Positions 8,699 to 17,982 of a DNA stretch of 64,000 nucleotides are shown here, piece after piece. This DNA is from Clostridium sp. DSM 17811 (GTDB taxonomy: Bacteria > Bacillota > Clostridia > Clostridiales > Clostridiaceae). Location: the NCBI RefSeq assembly GCF_018861905.1, contig NZ_JAHLDU010000015.1, positions 1 through 64,000 on the forward strand, in the 5' to 3' direction. The position numbers were made by a program, and so were the translations under genes. How positions within the stretch are numbered: position 1 is the stretch's first letter; each line of letters opens with the position of its first letter. The notes beneath the pieces are model-generated. The model was given only the letters and a program-made list of their open reading frames with translations. It did not search any database and was not told the DNA's origin.

Positions 8699-8971
8699 AT
8701 GGAAACAAAGGATTTATTGGTTAAAATAAATTATTCAAGAGAGGGTAATGACAGTTTAGCAATAACTTATGCTTCAAGTACAGATAAGATTAATCGTTCT
8801 TCTAAATATTTAATATGTGGGGGAATGTATAATAGAAATGGTGGAACTATAATGTTTAAGGCTAAGAATATAGAAGAAGCTGCAGAAATAGCTAATAATA
8901 ATTTAGTAGTTAATGCAAGTTCTAATAAATACCAGTATCTTAAAAAGGATTATATAATAAATAATATATAG
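8699..8971 (+). CDS. small protein of unknown function under palindrome control
   Basis: This 90-residue product is not one I recognise. The ATG follows GGGGGT. It is mildly basic, has no signal peptide or membrane segment, and reads as a small alpha/beta fold: a beta-rich first half with an LICGGMYNRNGG turn around 39-50 and a helix MFKAKNIEEAAEIANNN at about 52-68. It has a dedicated promoter with a LexA- or TetR-like operator and a strong terminator, so it is a tightly controlled single-gene unit. A damage- or ligand-induced role is an inference from the operator only. Confidence 0.7.
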   Translation: METKDLLVKINYSREGNDSLAITYASSTDKINRSSKYLICGGMYNRNGGTIMFKAKNIEEAAEIANNNLVVNASSNKYQYLKKDYIINNI

Positions 8972-9026
8972 AAAATAAGCTATTAAAAAAATAGATTAGG
9001 GTACCTCAAATGTTTTAATGGAAAGG

Positions 9027-9075
9027 GGGTGTCTCACAATAGAAATTACTTTCTATTGTGAGACACCCACTTTTT
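9027..9075. terminator. bidirectional terminator between the 90-residue gene and the HD-GYP gene
   Basis: A perfect 19-bp stem (GGGTGTCTCACAATAGAAA at 9027-9045, complement 9050-9068) with loop TTAC is followed by a T run on the plus strand. It serves the two convergent genes. Confidence 0.92.
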
Positions 9076-9107
9076 TTAGCTTTTAATTGTTAAAGGATGT
9101 AACATTA

Positions 9108-10226
9108 TTAGACGGCAAACTCAATATTTCTAATTACGATATCTAATTGTGAAACAAGAGAAACGGTTGTGCCAACTTCATTAGAACTAGAATTTATTCC
9201 TTTTTTTATAATTTTAACTTGTGGTCTTAAAGCAAAGTTAGGAAATACAGCCATAACTACACCGATATCACCAGTGCTTAATTTGACCAGGGTTCCAGGT
9301 GGATAAGGAACAACTGCCTTAGAAAATACTTTAACCATTTCGTAATCAAACTGAGTATCACCATGAGAAAAAATATATTCTACAGCATCATTAGGGCACA
9401 TGGCTTTGCTATAGGGCCTGTCTGATGTAAGTGCATCATACACATCTGCAATAGCAACAATTCTAGCAAATTTATTAATTGATTTATTTTTTATGTTATC
9501 TGGGTATCCGCGCCCATTTATTTTTTCATGATGTTGAAGAGCAACAATTCTAGCGGGAGCAGGTATTTCCAAACATCCTTTTAGAAAATCATAACCTTTT
9601 GTGGTATGTTCTTTTACAGTTTTATATTCTTCATCAGTTAAGGGACCAGGTTTTAAAATTATTTGTTTTGGAATAAGAGTTTTGCCTATATCATGTAGTA
9701 ACGCTCCTATGCATAAAGTATAAAGCTCATTCTGATTTAATTGTAATTGAACACCTAATACTAGAGAAAGTACGGCTACGTTTACACTGTGTTGGTAGGT
9801 GTAATTATCCATACTTTTAATATCTACGAGGTTAATCATTACATTTTTTTTACTTATTATCTCGTCAATTATTTTCTTTGCAATACTTCCTATAGATTCG
9901 AAATAGACTCGTTTTTCTTTTGAAACTTTTTTTTCATCAATGTTGGTATTAGTAGAATACAAACTATATTTCTCAAAGCTATAAAAAGCTTCTTTTATAG
10001 CTTTAATAGCATGTTGGCGTAACTCAGGTTTTATAACATCTTCAATTTCAGCTTCGTTGTATTCATCATTAATGTATATAGAACAAATTTGTAAACGTTT
10101 TATCATTGCCAAGTAAAAATCAGTTAATGCAACACCTTCCCTTAATAGAATTCTCCCATCGTTATCAAATATAGTTTTAGCCAAAAAATCTCCTGGTTTT
10201 GCAAATTCAATTGGTAAAAGTCTCAA
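9108..10226 (-). CDS. HD-GYP domain protein, probable cyclic-di-GMP phosphodiesterase
   Basis: HD-GYP enzymes hydrolyse cyclic-di-GMP to GMP through a di- or tri-iron site. The 372 residues have an N-terminal region of about 130 residues (DUF3391-like in position) and then the catalytic domain: HSVNV near 146, HDIGK at 178-182, HHE at 232-234 and GRGYP at 238-242, all key residues being present. A beta-rich tail of about 60 residues follows. No membrane segment is seen, so it is cytoplasmic. The start is a TTG at 10226 with AGGATGTGATG upstream; no other in-frame start has a better site. It is monocistronic. Confidence 0.9.
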   Translation of the reverse strand: MRLLPIEFAKPGDFLAKTIFDNDGRILLREGVALTDFYLAMIKRLQICSIYINDEYNEAEIEDVIKPELRQHAIKAIKEAFYSFEKYSLYSTNTNIDEKKVSKEKRVYFESIGSIAKKIIDEIISKKNVMINLVDIKSMDNYTYQHSVNVAVLSLVLGVQLQLNQNELYTLCIGALLHDIGKTLIPKQIILKPGPLTDEEYKTVKEHTTKGYDFLKGCLEIPAPARIVALQHHEKINGRGYPDNIKNKSINKFARIVAIADVYDALTSDRPYSKAMCPNDAVEYIFSHGDTQFDYEMVKVFSKAVVPYPPGTLVKLSTGDIGVVMAVFPNFALRPQVKIIKKGINSSSNEVGTTVSLVSQLDIVIRNIEFAV

Positions 10227-10601
10227 AATTACATCACATCCTGAATATTAAGTCACTTTAATGAATATTAATATAAAATCTATTCTAGTACGAATAATAT
10301 ATTACAAAATATATATTATTTTAGTATATATGTATAATAATATATTTTACACTATTATGAGCTAAAATTACACTAATATTTATTAATTATTAATTAGTGC
10401 ACAACAATTGTAAAGAAGAGGTATAATAGTAACTGTAATAAAAGATTAAATCATCAATAAAGCATATAACCTTGAGAAGTTAAGGTTGCTTAAAGATAAG
10501 CATATACTTAGCATAATAAAAAATAACAAGTCTAAGATGCCTTATAACTAATCTGTAGTTAATATTGATGTTTAGAATAATTTTAGGTGGGAGGAAATGA
10601 A
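10227..10601. other. 375-bp divergent intergenic region before map
   Basis: No gene is seen. The half near the HD-GYP gene is almost pure AT. The map side holds TATAAT at about 10420-10425 with a weak TGCACA-like -35 box, and then a leader with small hairpins: AACCTT/AAGGTT at 10468-10487 and GCTTA/TAAGC right after it. I could not match the leader to a known riboswitch. Confidence 0.4.
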
Positions 10602-11465
10602 ATGAATAAATTATCACGAAATGATGTGTGTTGGTGTGGAAGTGGCAAGAAATATAAAAAATGTCATATGGATCAAGACGTATTTATAAGCAATATAGAG
10701 GAGAAAGTTGGGTATACAATACCTAGAGATATCATGAAAACACAGGAACAAATAGACGGTATAAGAAAAAGTTGTAAACTAACTCATGATGTACTGGATA
10801 TTGTTAGTGAGAGAATAAAAGCTGGAGTAACCACAGAGGAAATTAATACTTGGGTACATGAATATACGGTAGAGCATAATGCATACCCAGCACCATTAGG
10901 CTACGGTGGATTCCCTAAGAGTGTATGCACATCAATAAATGATGTGATATGTCATGGTATACCATGTGAAACTGTTCTAAAAGATGGCGATATAGTTAAT
11001 GTAGATGTATCTTGCATATTAGACGGATATTACGGTGACGCTAGTAGAATGTACATAATAGGAGAGGGCTCAAAAGCATCAGTAGATTTGGTGCGTGTAT
11101 CAAAGGAATGTCTAGACCTTGGCATAGAACAAGTGAAACCATTTAATACGCTTGGGGATATTGGAAATGCTATTCAGCAACATGCAGAAAGTCTTGGCTA
11201 TTCTGTAGTTTATGATTATGGTGGTCATGGTGTTGGACTAGAATTCCATGAAGAACCATTTGTAGCTCATATAGGTAAAAAAGGTGAGGGTACAATATTA
11301 TTACCTAATATGACGTTTACTATTGAACCTATGATTAATATCGGGAGCCCAGATACAAGGGTACTTGATGATGATTGGACAGCGGTTACAACAGATGGCT
11401 CATTGTCATCTCAATGGGAACATACCATACTTGTTACTCAAACAGGTTATGAGATATTAACTTAA
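10602..11465 (+). CDS. map: type I methionine aminopeptidase with N-terminal SEC-C zinc motif
   Basis: The enzyme removes the initiator methionine from new proteins. I start at the ATG at 10602 (GGGAGG just upstream) rather than the in-frame GTG at 10587, giving 287 residues. Residues 4-21 carry a SEC-C motif ([16 protein letters not shown]), a zinc finger that in SecA-like and MAP proteins helps ribosome association. The catalytic domain has the five metal ligands in NVDVSCILDGYYGD, HGVGLEFHEEP, FTIEPM and SQWEHT. Clostridia usually have a second, plain MAP in the ribosomal-protein cluster; this SEC-C form is the accessory copy. It is monocistronic with a terminator. Confidence 0.95.
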   Translation: MNKLSRNDVCWCGSGKKYKKCHMDQDVFISNIEEKVGYTIPRDIMKTQEQIDGIRKSCKLTHDVLDIVSERIKAGVTTEEINTWVHEYTVEHNAYPAPLGYGGFPKSVCTSINDVICHGIPCETVLKDGDIVNVDVSCILDGYYGDASRMYIIGEGSKASVDLVRVSKECLDLGIEQVKPFNTLGDIGNAIQQHAESLGYSVVYDYGGHGVGLEFHEEPFVAHIGKKGEGTILLPNMTFTIEPMINIGSPDTRVLDDDWTAVTTDGSLSSQWEHTILVTQTGYEILT

Positions 11466-11487
11466 GTTTTAACAAATAACAGTTTAT

Positions 11488-11528
11488 AAGGAGAGTCCAC
11501 GTTACATATGGTGGACTTTCCTTTTTGT
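11488..11528 (+). terminator. terminator after map
   Basis: AAGGAGAGTCCAC (11488-11500) pairs with GTGGACTTTCCTT (11511-11523) with one G-T pair and a 10-base loop, followed by TTTTTG. It may also serve the convergent inhibitor gene. Confidence 0.8.
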
Positions 11529-11557
11529 TTTTTTGATAAGTTGTTTAGTGACTTAGA

Positions 11558-11902
11558 CTACTCAGCTTTTATTATGTATGTGAATTCATCTAAGGAGCAA
11601 GATTCTCTTTTCCAGCTCTTATAATAAGAAAAGGTTATTTTGCATTCACCACAATTTAAACATTTAAATTTCCAGATAATTTGATTACTTCCACCTAAGA
11701 TATTTGGTTTATTAAAATCAAATGTTTTTTTCTCTTCTAATAATACAATAGAAGGATCAGAGGTGGTGTAGTGCCAGCAATATCCAGTTGCTGGGGACTC
11801 AGTAAGTTCAATAATCATATTCTCATTTATAGGGATAATGTTTATAAGCTTATGGTCCAAAACAATAGCATTTGACTTGAAATTTTCATATTCATAAGTC
11901 AA
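11558..11902 (-). CDS. chagasin-family (I42) cysteine-protease inhibitor-like protein
   Basis: Chagasin-type inhibitors block papain-family proteases with three loops, and all three are recognisable here: SPATGYCW at 36-43 (family NPTTGYxW), GGSNQIIWKFK from 70, and YYKSWKRE at 93-100 (family YxRPWE). I start at a TTG at 11902 because AAGGAGG lies eight bases upstream, giving 114 residues; an in-frame GTG at 11926 lies upstream of that site. No signal peptide or lipobox is visible, unlike many bacterial homologues, so it appears cytosolic. Cysteines at 42, 81, 84 and 87 are unusual for the family and might form a metal or disulphide site. No C1 protease is in the window. Confidence 0.8.
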   Translation of the reverse strand: MTYEYENFKSNAIVLDHKLINIIPINENMIIELTESPATGYCWHYTTSDPSIVLLEEKKTFDFNKPNILGGSNQIIWKFKCLNCGECKITFSYYKSWKRESCSLDEFTYIIKAE

Positions 11903-12021
11903 GTTAGTATCCTCCTTAATCACCACCTGCGCAGATTTATCAATAAAATAGTATGAATAGCATAAATATATTATTATTGTTTCTTTTTTTTATATATTTA
12001 TTCATGCAACAACAGTATCCT

Positions 12022-12093
12022 AAATGTCATTTTAGTAGCCATATTTAACATTTTATATAAAAACAGTAAAATGACACATTTTATTGGTATAAT
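12022..12093 (+). promoter_or_regulatory. promoter region of the large GGDEF protein (gap 11903-12239)
   Basis: The 337-bp gap holds no gene. An extended -10 element, TGGTATAAT (12085-12093), stands about 145 bases before the start. Ahead of it a 10-bp inverted repeat, TGTCATTTTA (about 12025-12034) and TAAAATGACA (12067-12076), could be an operator. The -35 is poor, as expected with an extended -10 element. Confidence 0.45.
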
Positions 12094-12239
12094 AACATAG
12101 ATATACAAAATTTAACATAAACATTTAAATGGCTTATTATATTAATGGGATAAAGAACCTAGAGTGTACTATATTTGAAAATGAATTTCTAGCATTATCT
12201 AAAATGTTAATTTAATTGATATTTGAGGAAGTGATTAAA

Positions 12240-15200
12240 GTGGAAATTATTAATAATAGATATCGAATAATTAAATGTATAAAACAAAATAGGTTAGGTT
12301 CCAGTTATATTGTAAATGATATAAGAAAAAATTATGATACGGTACAATTAAATATTCTTAACTCAGAATTTCTAAAGAAAGAGTTAATAGAATTTTATAC
12401 AAAAGAATTTATAAGTTTAACTAACTTAAAATGCGAAAATGTAACATTAGTATATGACTTTGATTTATTAAATTTATTAGATAATAAAAAATTAGATGAC
12501 AAAGTTTATTTTTTCACAAATGAGTATGTTAAAAATGATTTTAATATTTTAGATATAGTAAGTGATATGCAAAGTGATGAGGTATTAGATTTATTTATAG
12601 AAATATGCCAAAGTATAAATTATCTACATTTAAAAGGATTTGTTTATAGTGATATAAATTTAAGTAATACAATAGTTACAAATACGAAGTACAAAAGAAA
12701 TTGCGTTAAATTCAAGGATTTTGCAACAGTGGAACTTGAAAAACAAACTTTTTGGAAAGATGAGAATAGTGAGGAGTATTTTAAGGCTCCAGAGATATTA
12801 GAAGGTAAGAAATGTAGTATATTTAGTGATATATATTCTCTAGGAATTTTATTGTTTATCATATATATGAAGAGTGAAAATTGTAATTTTGTTATAAATG
12901 ATGAAATTAATGATTTTAAAATAAAAGAGATATTTAATAACAATGAAAATCTTAACATAAACTTTCAAAGGATCATTGAAAAGATGATTTATAGTGATAT
13001 TACAAAAAGATATCAAAATATTTCAGAATTGGTAATAGACATAAATAATTTGTTTGAAAAGAAATATATACCATATAGGAAAAAGGAAATAAACAAATTA
13101 AATACTAACTTGAAAATGATAGGTAGGGAGGATGAAGTATATAAAATTATCAATAGCTATGAATGTATAAAAAATGAAGGTGAAAATAATCTTACTGTTT
13201 TTATACATGGCGAATCTGGTATTGGTAAAACTCGGTTTCTTAAGTCATTAAAATATCTTTTTTCTTTGAGAAAAGTAAATGTTTATAATAGTTTTAAATT
13301 AGAGGCTTCTACTAAAAACAGTAATGTGGCTTTTGTAGATATATTAAAACAGCTCATTTCTGAATGCGAACCAGAAATATTAGAAAGATATGAATCTGAA
13401 TTGGTAAAATTCATACCTGAATTAGGTAGTAAAAAGAATATAATACATTCAAAACCATTGAGTGGAGACAAAGAAAAATATAGGCTTATACACTTTGCTG
13501 CGGGCTTTATAGAAGAGTGTATAGGTAATAAACCTATAGTTATAATTATTGATAATTTTCATTTAGCAGATGAGTTCACAATTGAATTGATAGAATATAT
13601 TACGAGAAAGAGATTACAAAACAAAAAAATTATGATTATAATGTCATACTGTGATGGGGAATGTGTACTAAACAAAAAATTTATAAAATTCAAGCAGACT
13701 ATATCTAGGAGTGTTGTAGTACCCAACATATTTTTGAAAGAGTTAAGTGAAATAGAAGTAGGTAAAATGATTGAAAACATTTTAGGTATGCCTAATATGC
13801 CATATAAATTTGTAGAGAGTATATTTGAAAAGACAAAAGGCAATCCATTATTTGTGCAAGAAATTATAAAGAGCTTTTTCAATAAAAAAAGTATTTATAT
13901 AGATAAAGAAAAAGGGTGTTGGACTATAGATTACGATTATTCTAAATTTAATGTGCCAGAGGATATGCATCCAATACTGCTTAATCAAGTTAAAGAAATG
14001 GGGAAATTAAATTTTAATATTCTAAAAATAATATCGATATTTAAAAGCGCGGTTTCTTTAGAAGTAATAAAAGGGTTTATTGATAAGAATAGTGAAGAAC
14101 TCGAGATAGTTATTAAAGGGCTTATTTCCTCGGGAATATTATGTAAAAAAATTGAGGATAGAGGTTTTGTATTTGATTTTTATAATAAGTTTCTTAAAAG
14201 CCTTATGTATGAAAGAATTAGTGATGAAGATAAAAAAAATATGCATAGATTAGCATCGGTACTACTTGAAGGGTTTTATGCACAGGGCGGTACAGAATAT
14301 ATTGAGGAGCTAATTTATCACTTAGAAAAGTCAGATCAACGGCAGAAGATTATTGAATACTGCATTGAAAATGCACGAAAAATGAAACTTTTAAAAAATA
14401 GAAGCGATGCAATAAAAAATTTAACTAAAGCAGTATCAATAATGAATTGTTTAAATAATCCAGTTGAAAACATCAAGCTCATTATGGATCTAGCCGATTT
14501 GCATGAACAAGAAGGACATAATTCCATCGCTATAAATTACTATCTATCTCTTCAAATGTATAATGATAATAATCAGTTGCATAATTACATAATAGATAGC
14601 TTGATTAAAGTTGCAACGGTATATTTAAATAAAAATGATATAAAGAGTGTCATTTATTATATTAAAAAAATTAATACCATGTTAGAAAAAACAGACTATT
14701 GCTCTGGATGGCTTAAGTGTCAAGGAATTCAAGCTTGTGTATATGAGATAAGGCAAGAGTATGAAAATGTTGAAACAATATGTAACAGTGGTATAGAAAT
14801 GTGCATGGGTGAATATGAAGAACTGAAATCCATATTTTATAATCATAAGGGTGTAGTTCTTATGAGAAGAGGTAGGGCGAATGAGGCATTAATGTTTTTT
14901 GAAAATGCGATAACGATATGTAATAAATATAACAATATTGATGAATTAATAAAAGCATTAAATTATATAGGACTTATTTATGAATATTATTACCAAGATA
15001 ATAATATGGCTATAAAATATTTTTTAAAAATAAAAGAAGTATGTAAGAAGAATAATATTAGTAATAGAGAGGTAGATGCATCAATTAATATTGGGGTGAC
15101 GTATTTTCTAGTAGAAAAGTATGAAATAGCACTACAATGTTTTATTGAACAGTTAGGGGAATGTAGAAAATATGAATTTGAGTTAAAATTATTTTATTGT

Positions 15201-17678
15201 TATACATCTATTGCTAGTATTTATTTAAGATTAGATGATTACGATAATGCTTATAAGTATTATGAACTTTGCAATAAGGAACTTACTAATTATCCTGATC
15301 AAAGGGAAAATATTGAAATATTCTATCTTTTAGCAGCTGAGATTAACTATAAATTAGGGGACATGAAAAAGGCGAAGAATTATATCAATATGGTTTTGAA
15401 ATTATATGGGGATAATCAATCCATACATGCATTATGGGCCCAGATTTTAAATAAATGTATAAAAATATATTTAAGAAAAAATGATGATGACTTAATAAAG
15501 GATATTACATACATTGTAACAATAGCTAATAAAGTATTATATGTAAGTAGTAGACTTAATATATTTTATGGAGTTGTAATACTTTTATATGATAATGAAA
15601 TACAAGAGCATGCATCAATTATTTTTAATGAGATTAACAAGATTAATATCAATATTGATATAAAAGACCACAGAGTATATGTTAAAAAGTTGTATGTTGA
15701 CGGATTAATAGAAAATACAAACAGTATTGAGGTTTTTAATGAGGCTTTAGAATATTCAAAAAAATATAAAGAAATAGATATATGTTGGAAAATATATACT
15801 GCGATTGGTGATTATTATTTTAATAAAGAGGATTATTTGTATGCGGTAATATATTACTTTGAAGCTTGTGGTATATTAAAGAACATAAATTTTAAATTAC
15901 CAATTAAGTATAGGTTATCTTATATAAGATTAAACAATGCAATAAGACCCTTCAATAGATTTTTAGGTATTAACAATTATTATAAAAATAATAAGGATAT
16001 CTCCATGCTCAAATTTGAACAGGCAAGTATTAGCGATGAAGAAGGATTAATGGATATATTAGAGCAGGTAAACCATAAGGATATTTTGAAAAATAAAAAC
16101 TTTATAAAATCTATTAAAAAAATATACTCAGTTTCTCTTCATGAGGGTATTCATGATATAGGTGATGTATTAGAAAACTTGCAATCTGATAACTTGAGAA
16201 ACTTAGAACTCATAATTGATTATTTGTCCTATACAACATTAGCGACTAGAGCAATAATAATTATTAATGATGACAATAAAGAATATAAAGTTATTGCAGC
16301 CAGTGATAGAAAATATGAGTTACCAGAGACCACAGAAAAATTATCTGAAATGTTAAGCCGAGATAAACCAGGGTTAGTAACAGATGGTTCGCAAAACCAA
16401 GAGGCAGCTGGGGATAAAAACAATATTTATAATACTATAAAGGCGTCTATTTGCATCCCAATTATCATGGAAGATATTGCAGAAAAAAGTGTTGTGAAGA
16501 ATCAACGACGAAAGAGCATACAAGGAAGCAAGTATGTAATTGGGCATATATATATTGAATCTCAAAGAGTATTAAATAATTTAAATAATGGTAGTATGAA
16601 AAAATGTATAGAGATTAGCAAAGTAGTGGGTATAATAATTGAAAAATATAAACTTAGATTAAGTTCATCTGTTGATAAATTGACGGGAACGCTTACTAGA
16701 AAATACCTAGAAGAGGCATTAGATGAACAAATTGAAAAATCGAGTCTTGATGAAAGTAAATTCTCTCTTATTATGTATGATTTAGATCATTTTAAAATTA
16801 TAAATGATAAGTTTGGACATAGGACAGGAGATTATGCTTTAAAGAGGGTTTGTGATGTTGTGTTAAGTAATTTAAGAGACACAGATATCGTTGGCAGATA
16901 CGGCGGAGAAGAGTTTATTGTTATTCTTCCAGATACAGATATTTATGAAGCACAACTTGTGGCTGAAAAACTTAGAAGTAAAATAGAACAAGAAAAGATA
17001 TTAGACAATAGACGTGATGTTACTGTGAGTTTGGGTGTTACAACGTGTCCGATGCAGGGTGAGTGGCAGGGTGAATTAGTTGAGAGGGTAGATCAAGCAT
17101 TATATGTGGCGAAGCAGCGGGGGAGAAATCGATATGTCACTTGGAATAGTGATTTCTCCAAAAAGGCGAAAAAAACAGATAGGCTTGCGGGTATAATATC
17201 TGGTAATGAATTGCAAGATCACAGAAATGTACTTGCAATGATAGAATTAATTGAGCTAATAAATATAAATTTAATAAAAGAAGATAAGATATATAGTCTA
17301 CTGGGCAGGATTATTGAAATTACAGAAGCGCAAAAAGGTATTTTATTTCTTGTAGAGAATGGAGCCATTACCGAAAAATATTCAAGAGAGATATTTATAA
17401 ACGAATGGGTAGATGGTGATAATTATAATAAAAGTATAATGAAATCTGTACTCGATAGTAAGCAGGGAGTTTGGAAGATAGATTGGGATACGATAATTGA
17501 ATATGATGTTGTTACAGGTGTACCTAACTGGCAATCGGTTATTGTAATTCCACTTATCAAGGGTGATTATGTAAAAGGAGTATTATATTTAGCCGAATCA
17601 ACACAAGTTAAAGAGTTTAGCTTTGATGATTTTAATTTTGTAAGTATGCTTGGTAAGATAATAGTCCCAATACTATAG
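12240..17678 (+). CDS. giant kinase-like / AAA ATPase / TPR / GAF / GGDEF signalling protein
   Basis: The 1812-residue multidomain protein starts at GTG 12240 (GAGGAAGTGAT upstream). Residues 1-270 form a protein-kinase fold with decayed catalytic motifs: no VAIK lysine (VQLNIL), YSDINLSN near 136-143 for HRDLKPEN, and DFA for DFG, although APE is intact. Next comes a PknK/AcoK-like ATPase (P-loop GESGIGKT from 324), about 650 residues of TPR-like helices, a GAF-like domain, a GGDEF domain with GGEEF at 1555-1559 and RDTD (I-site RxxD) five residues before it, then a C-terminal GAF-like domain. The GGDEF domain looks able to make cyclic-di-GMP with product inhibition. No membrane segments are seen. 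Upstream inputs are unknown. Confidence 0.88.
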   Translation: MEIINNRYRIIKCIKQNRLGSSYIVNDIRKNYDTVQLNILNSEFLKKELIEFYTKEFISLTNLKCENVTLVYDFDLLNLLDNKKLDDKVYFFTNEYVKNDFNILDIVSDMQSDEVLDLFIEICQSINYLHLKGFVYSDINLSNTIVTNTKYKRNCVKFKDFATVELEKQTFWKDENSEEYFKAPEILEGKKCSIFSDIYSLGILLFIIYMKSENCNFVINDEINDFKIKEIFNNNENLNINFQRIIEKMIYSDITKRYQNISELVIDINNLFEKKYIPYRKKEINKLNTNLKMIGREDEVYKIINSYECIKNEGENNLTVFIHGESGIGKTRFLKSLKYLFSLRKVNVYNSFKLEASTKNSNVAFVDILKQLISECEPEILERYESELVKFIPELGSKKNIIHSKPLSGDKEKYRLIHFAAGFIEECIGNKPIVIIIDNFHLADEFTIELIEYITRKRLQNKKIMIIMSYCDGECVLNKKFIKFKQTISRSVVVPNIFLKELSEIEVGKMIENILGMPNMPYKFVESIFEKTKGNPLFVQEIIKSFFNKKSIYIDKEKGCWTIDYDYSKFNVPEDMHPILLNQVKEMGKLNFNILKIISIFKSAVSLEVIKGFIDKNSEELEIVIKGLISSGILCKKIEDRGFVFDFYNKFLKSLMYERISDEDKKNMHRLASVLLEGFYAQGGTEYIEELIYHLEKSDQRQKIIEYCIENARKMKLLKNRSDAIKNLTKAVSIMNCLNNPVENIKLIMDLADLHEQEGHNSIAINYYLSLQMYNDNNQLHNYIIDSLIKVATVYLNKNDIKSVIYYIKKINTMLEKTDYCSGWLKCQGIQACVYEIRQEYENVETICNSGIEMCMGEYEELKSIFYNHKGVVLMRRGRANEALMFFENAITICNKYNNIDELIKALNYIGLIYEYYYQDNNMAIKYFLKIKEVCKKNNISNREVDASINIGVTYFLVEKYEIALQCFIEQLGECRKYEFELKLFYCYTSIASIYLRLDDYDNAYKYYELCNKELTNYPDQRENIEIFYLLAAEINYKLGDMKKAKNYINMVLKLYGDNQSIHALWAQILNKCIKIYLRKNDDDLIKDITYIVTIANKVLYVSSRLNIFYGVVILLYDNEIQEHASIIFNEINKININIDIKDHRVYVKKLYVDGLIENTNSIEVFNEALEYSKKYKEIDICWKIYTAIGDYYFNKEDYLYAVIYYFEACGILKNINFKLPIKYRLSYIRLNNAIRPFNRFLGINNYYKNNKDISMLKFEQASISDEEGLMDILEQVNHKDILKNKNFIKSIKKIYSVSLHEGIHDIGDVLENLQSDNLRNLELIIDYLSYTTLATRAIIIINDDNKEYKVIAASDRKYELPETTEKLSEMLSRDKPGLVTDGSQNQEAAGDKNNIYNTIKASICIPIIMEDIAEKSVVKNQRRKSIQGSKYVIGHIYIESQRVLNNLNNGSMKKCIEISKVVGIIIEKYKLRLSSSVDKLTGTLTRKYLEEALDEQIEKSSLDESKFSLIMYDLDHFKIINDKFGHRTGDYALKRVCDVVLSNLRDTDIVGRYGGEEFIVILPDTDIYEAQLVAEKLRSKIEQEKILDNRRDVTVSLGVTTCPMQGEWQGELVERVDQALYVAKQRGRNRYVTWNSDFSKKAKKTDRLAGIISGNELQDHRNVLAMIELIELININLIKEDKIYSLLGRIIEITEAQKGILFLVENGAITEKYSREIFINEWVDGDNYNKSIMKSVLDSKQGVWKIDWDTIIEYDVVTGVPNWQSVIVIPLIKGDYVKGVLYLAESTQVKEFSFDDFNFVSMLGKIIVPIL

Positions 17679-17982
17679 CTTAAATTATTTTTTATCTTAT
17701 GCATAGTATAGACTAAATAAAAATTAGGAAAGATAGATATATAAAATAATTTATGTTGTTAGCAGTGTGGAATAAAATGGTGTATAATTAGTATAATAAA
17801 AGTAATATTAATATTAGATATCATGAGTATGGCACATTTGTCATATCAATGCCATACTTATCATGTTCATTCAATGATTATCATTCGTATGATATGTAAT
17901 GCGCTTAGATTTAAAAATTCACGGAAGATGAAACACTTAAAGAACTGTTTAAGTTTTCAAAGAAAGTATTAGGAGGAGAAAA
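17679..17982. other. 304-bp intergenic region before the M16 peptidase
   Basis: No gene is seen. A 12-bp-arm inverted repeat (ATGAGTATGGCA at 17823-17834, complement with one G-T pair at 17850-17861) lacks a T run, so it may be an operator or leader hairpin rather than a terminator. An ATGATTATCATT stretch at 17874-17885 only partly resembles a Fur box. Confidence 0.4.

Noticed and set aside
9108-12239. Cyclic-di-GMP riboswitch beside the HD-GYP and GGDEF genes
   Set aside because: I looked for the GEMM-type CACGCACAGGGCAAACC core in the leaders and did not find it.
17869-17893. Possible Fur box before the M16 peptidase
   Set aside because: Only 11 of 15 bases of the 7-1-7 motif match, and only in one half; the downstream gene is not an iron gene. 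The ferritin promoter also lacks a convincing Fur/PerR box.
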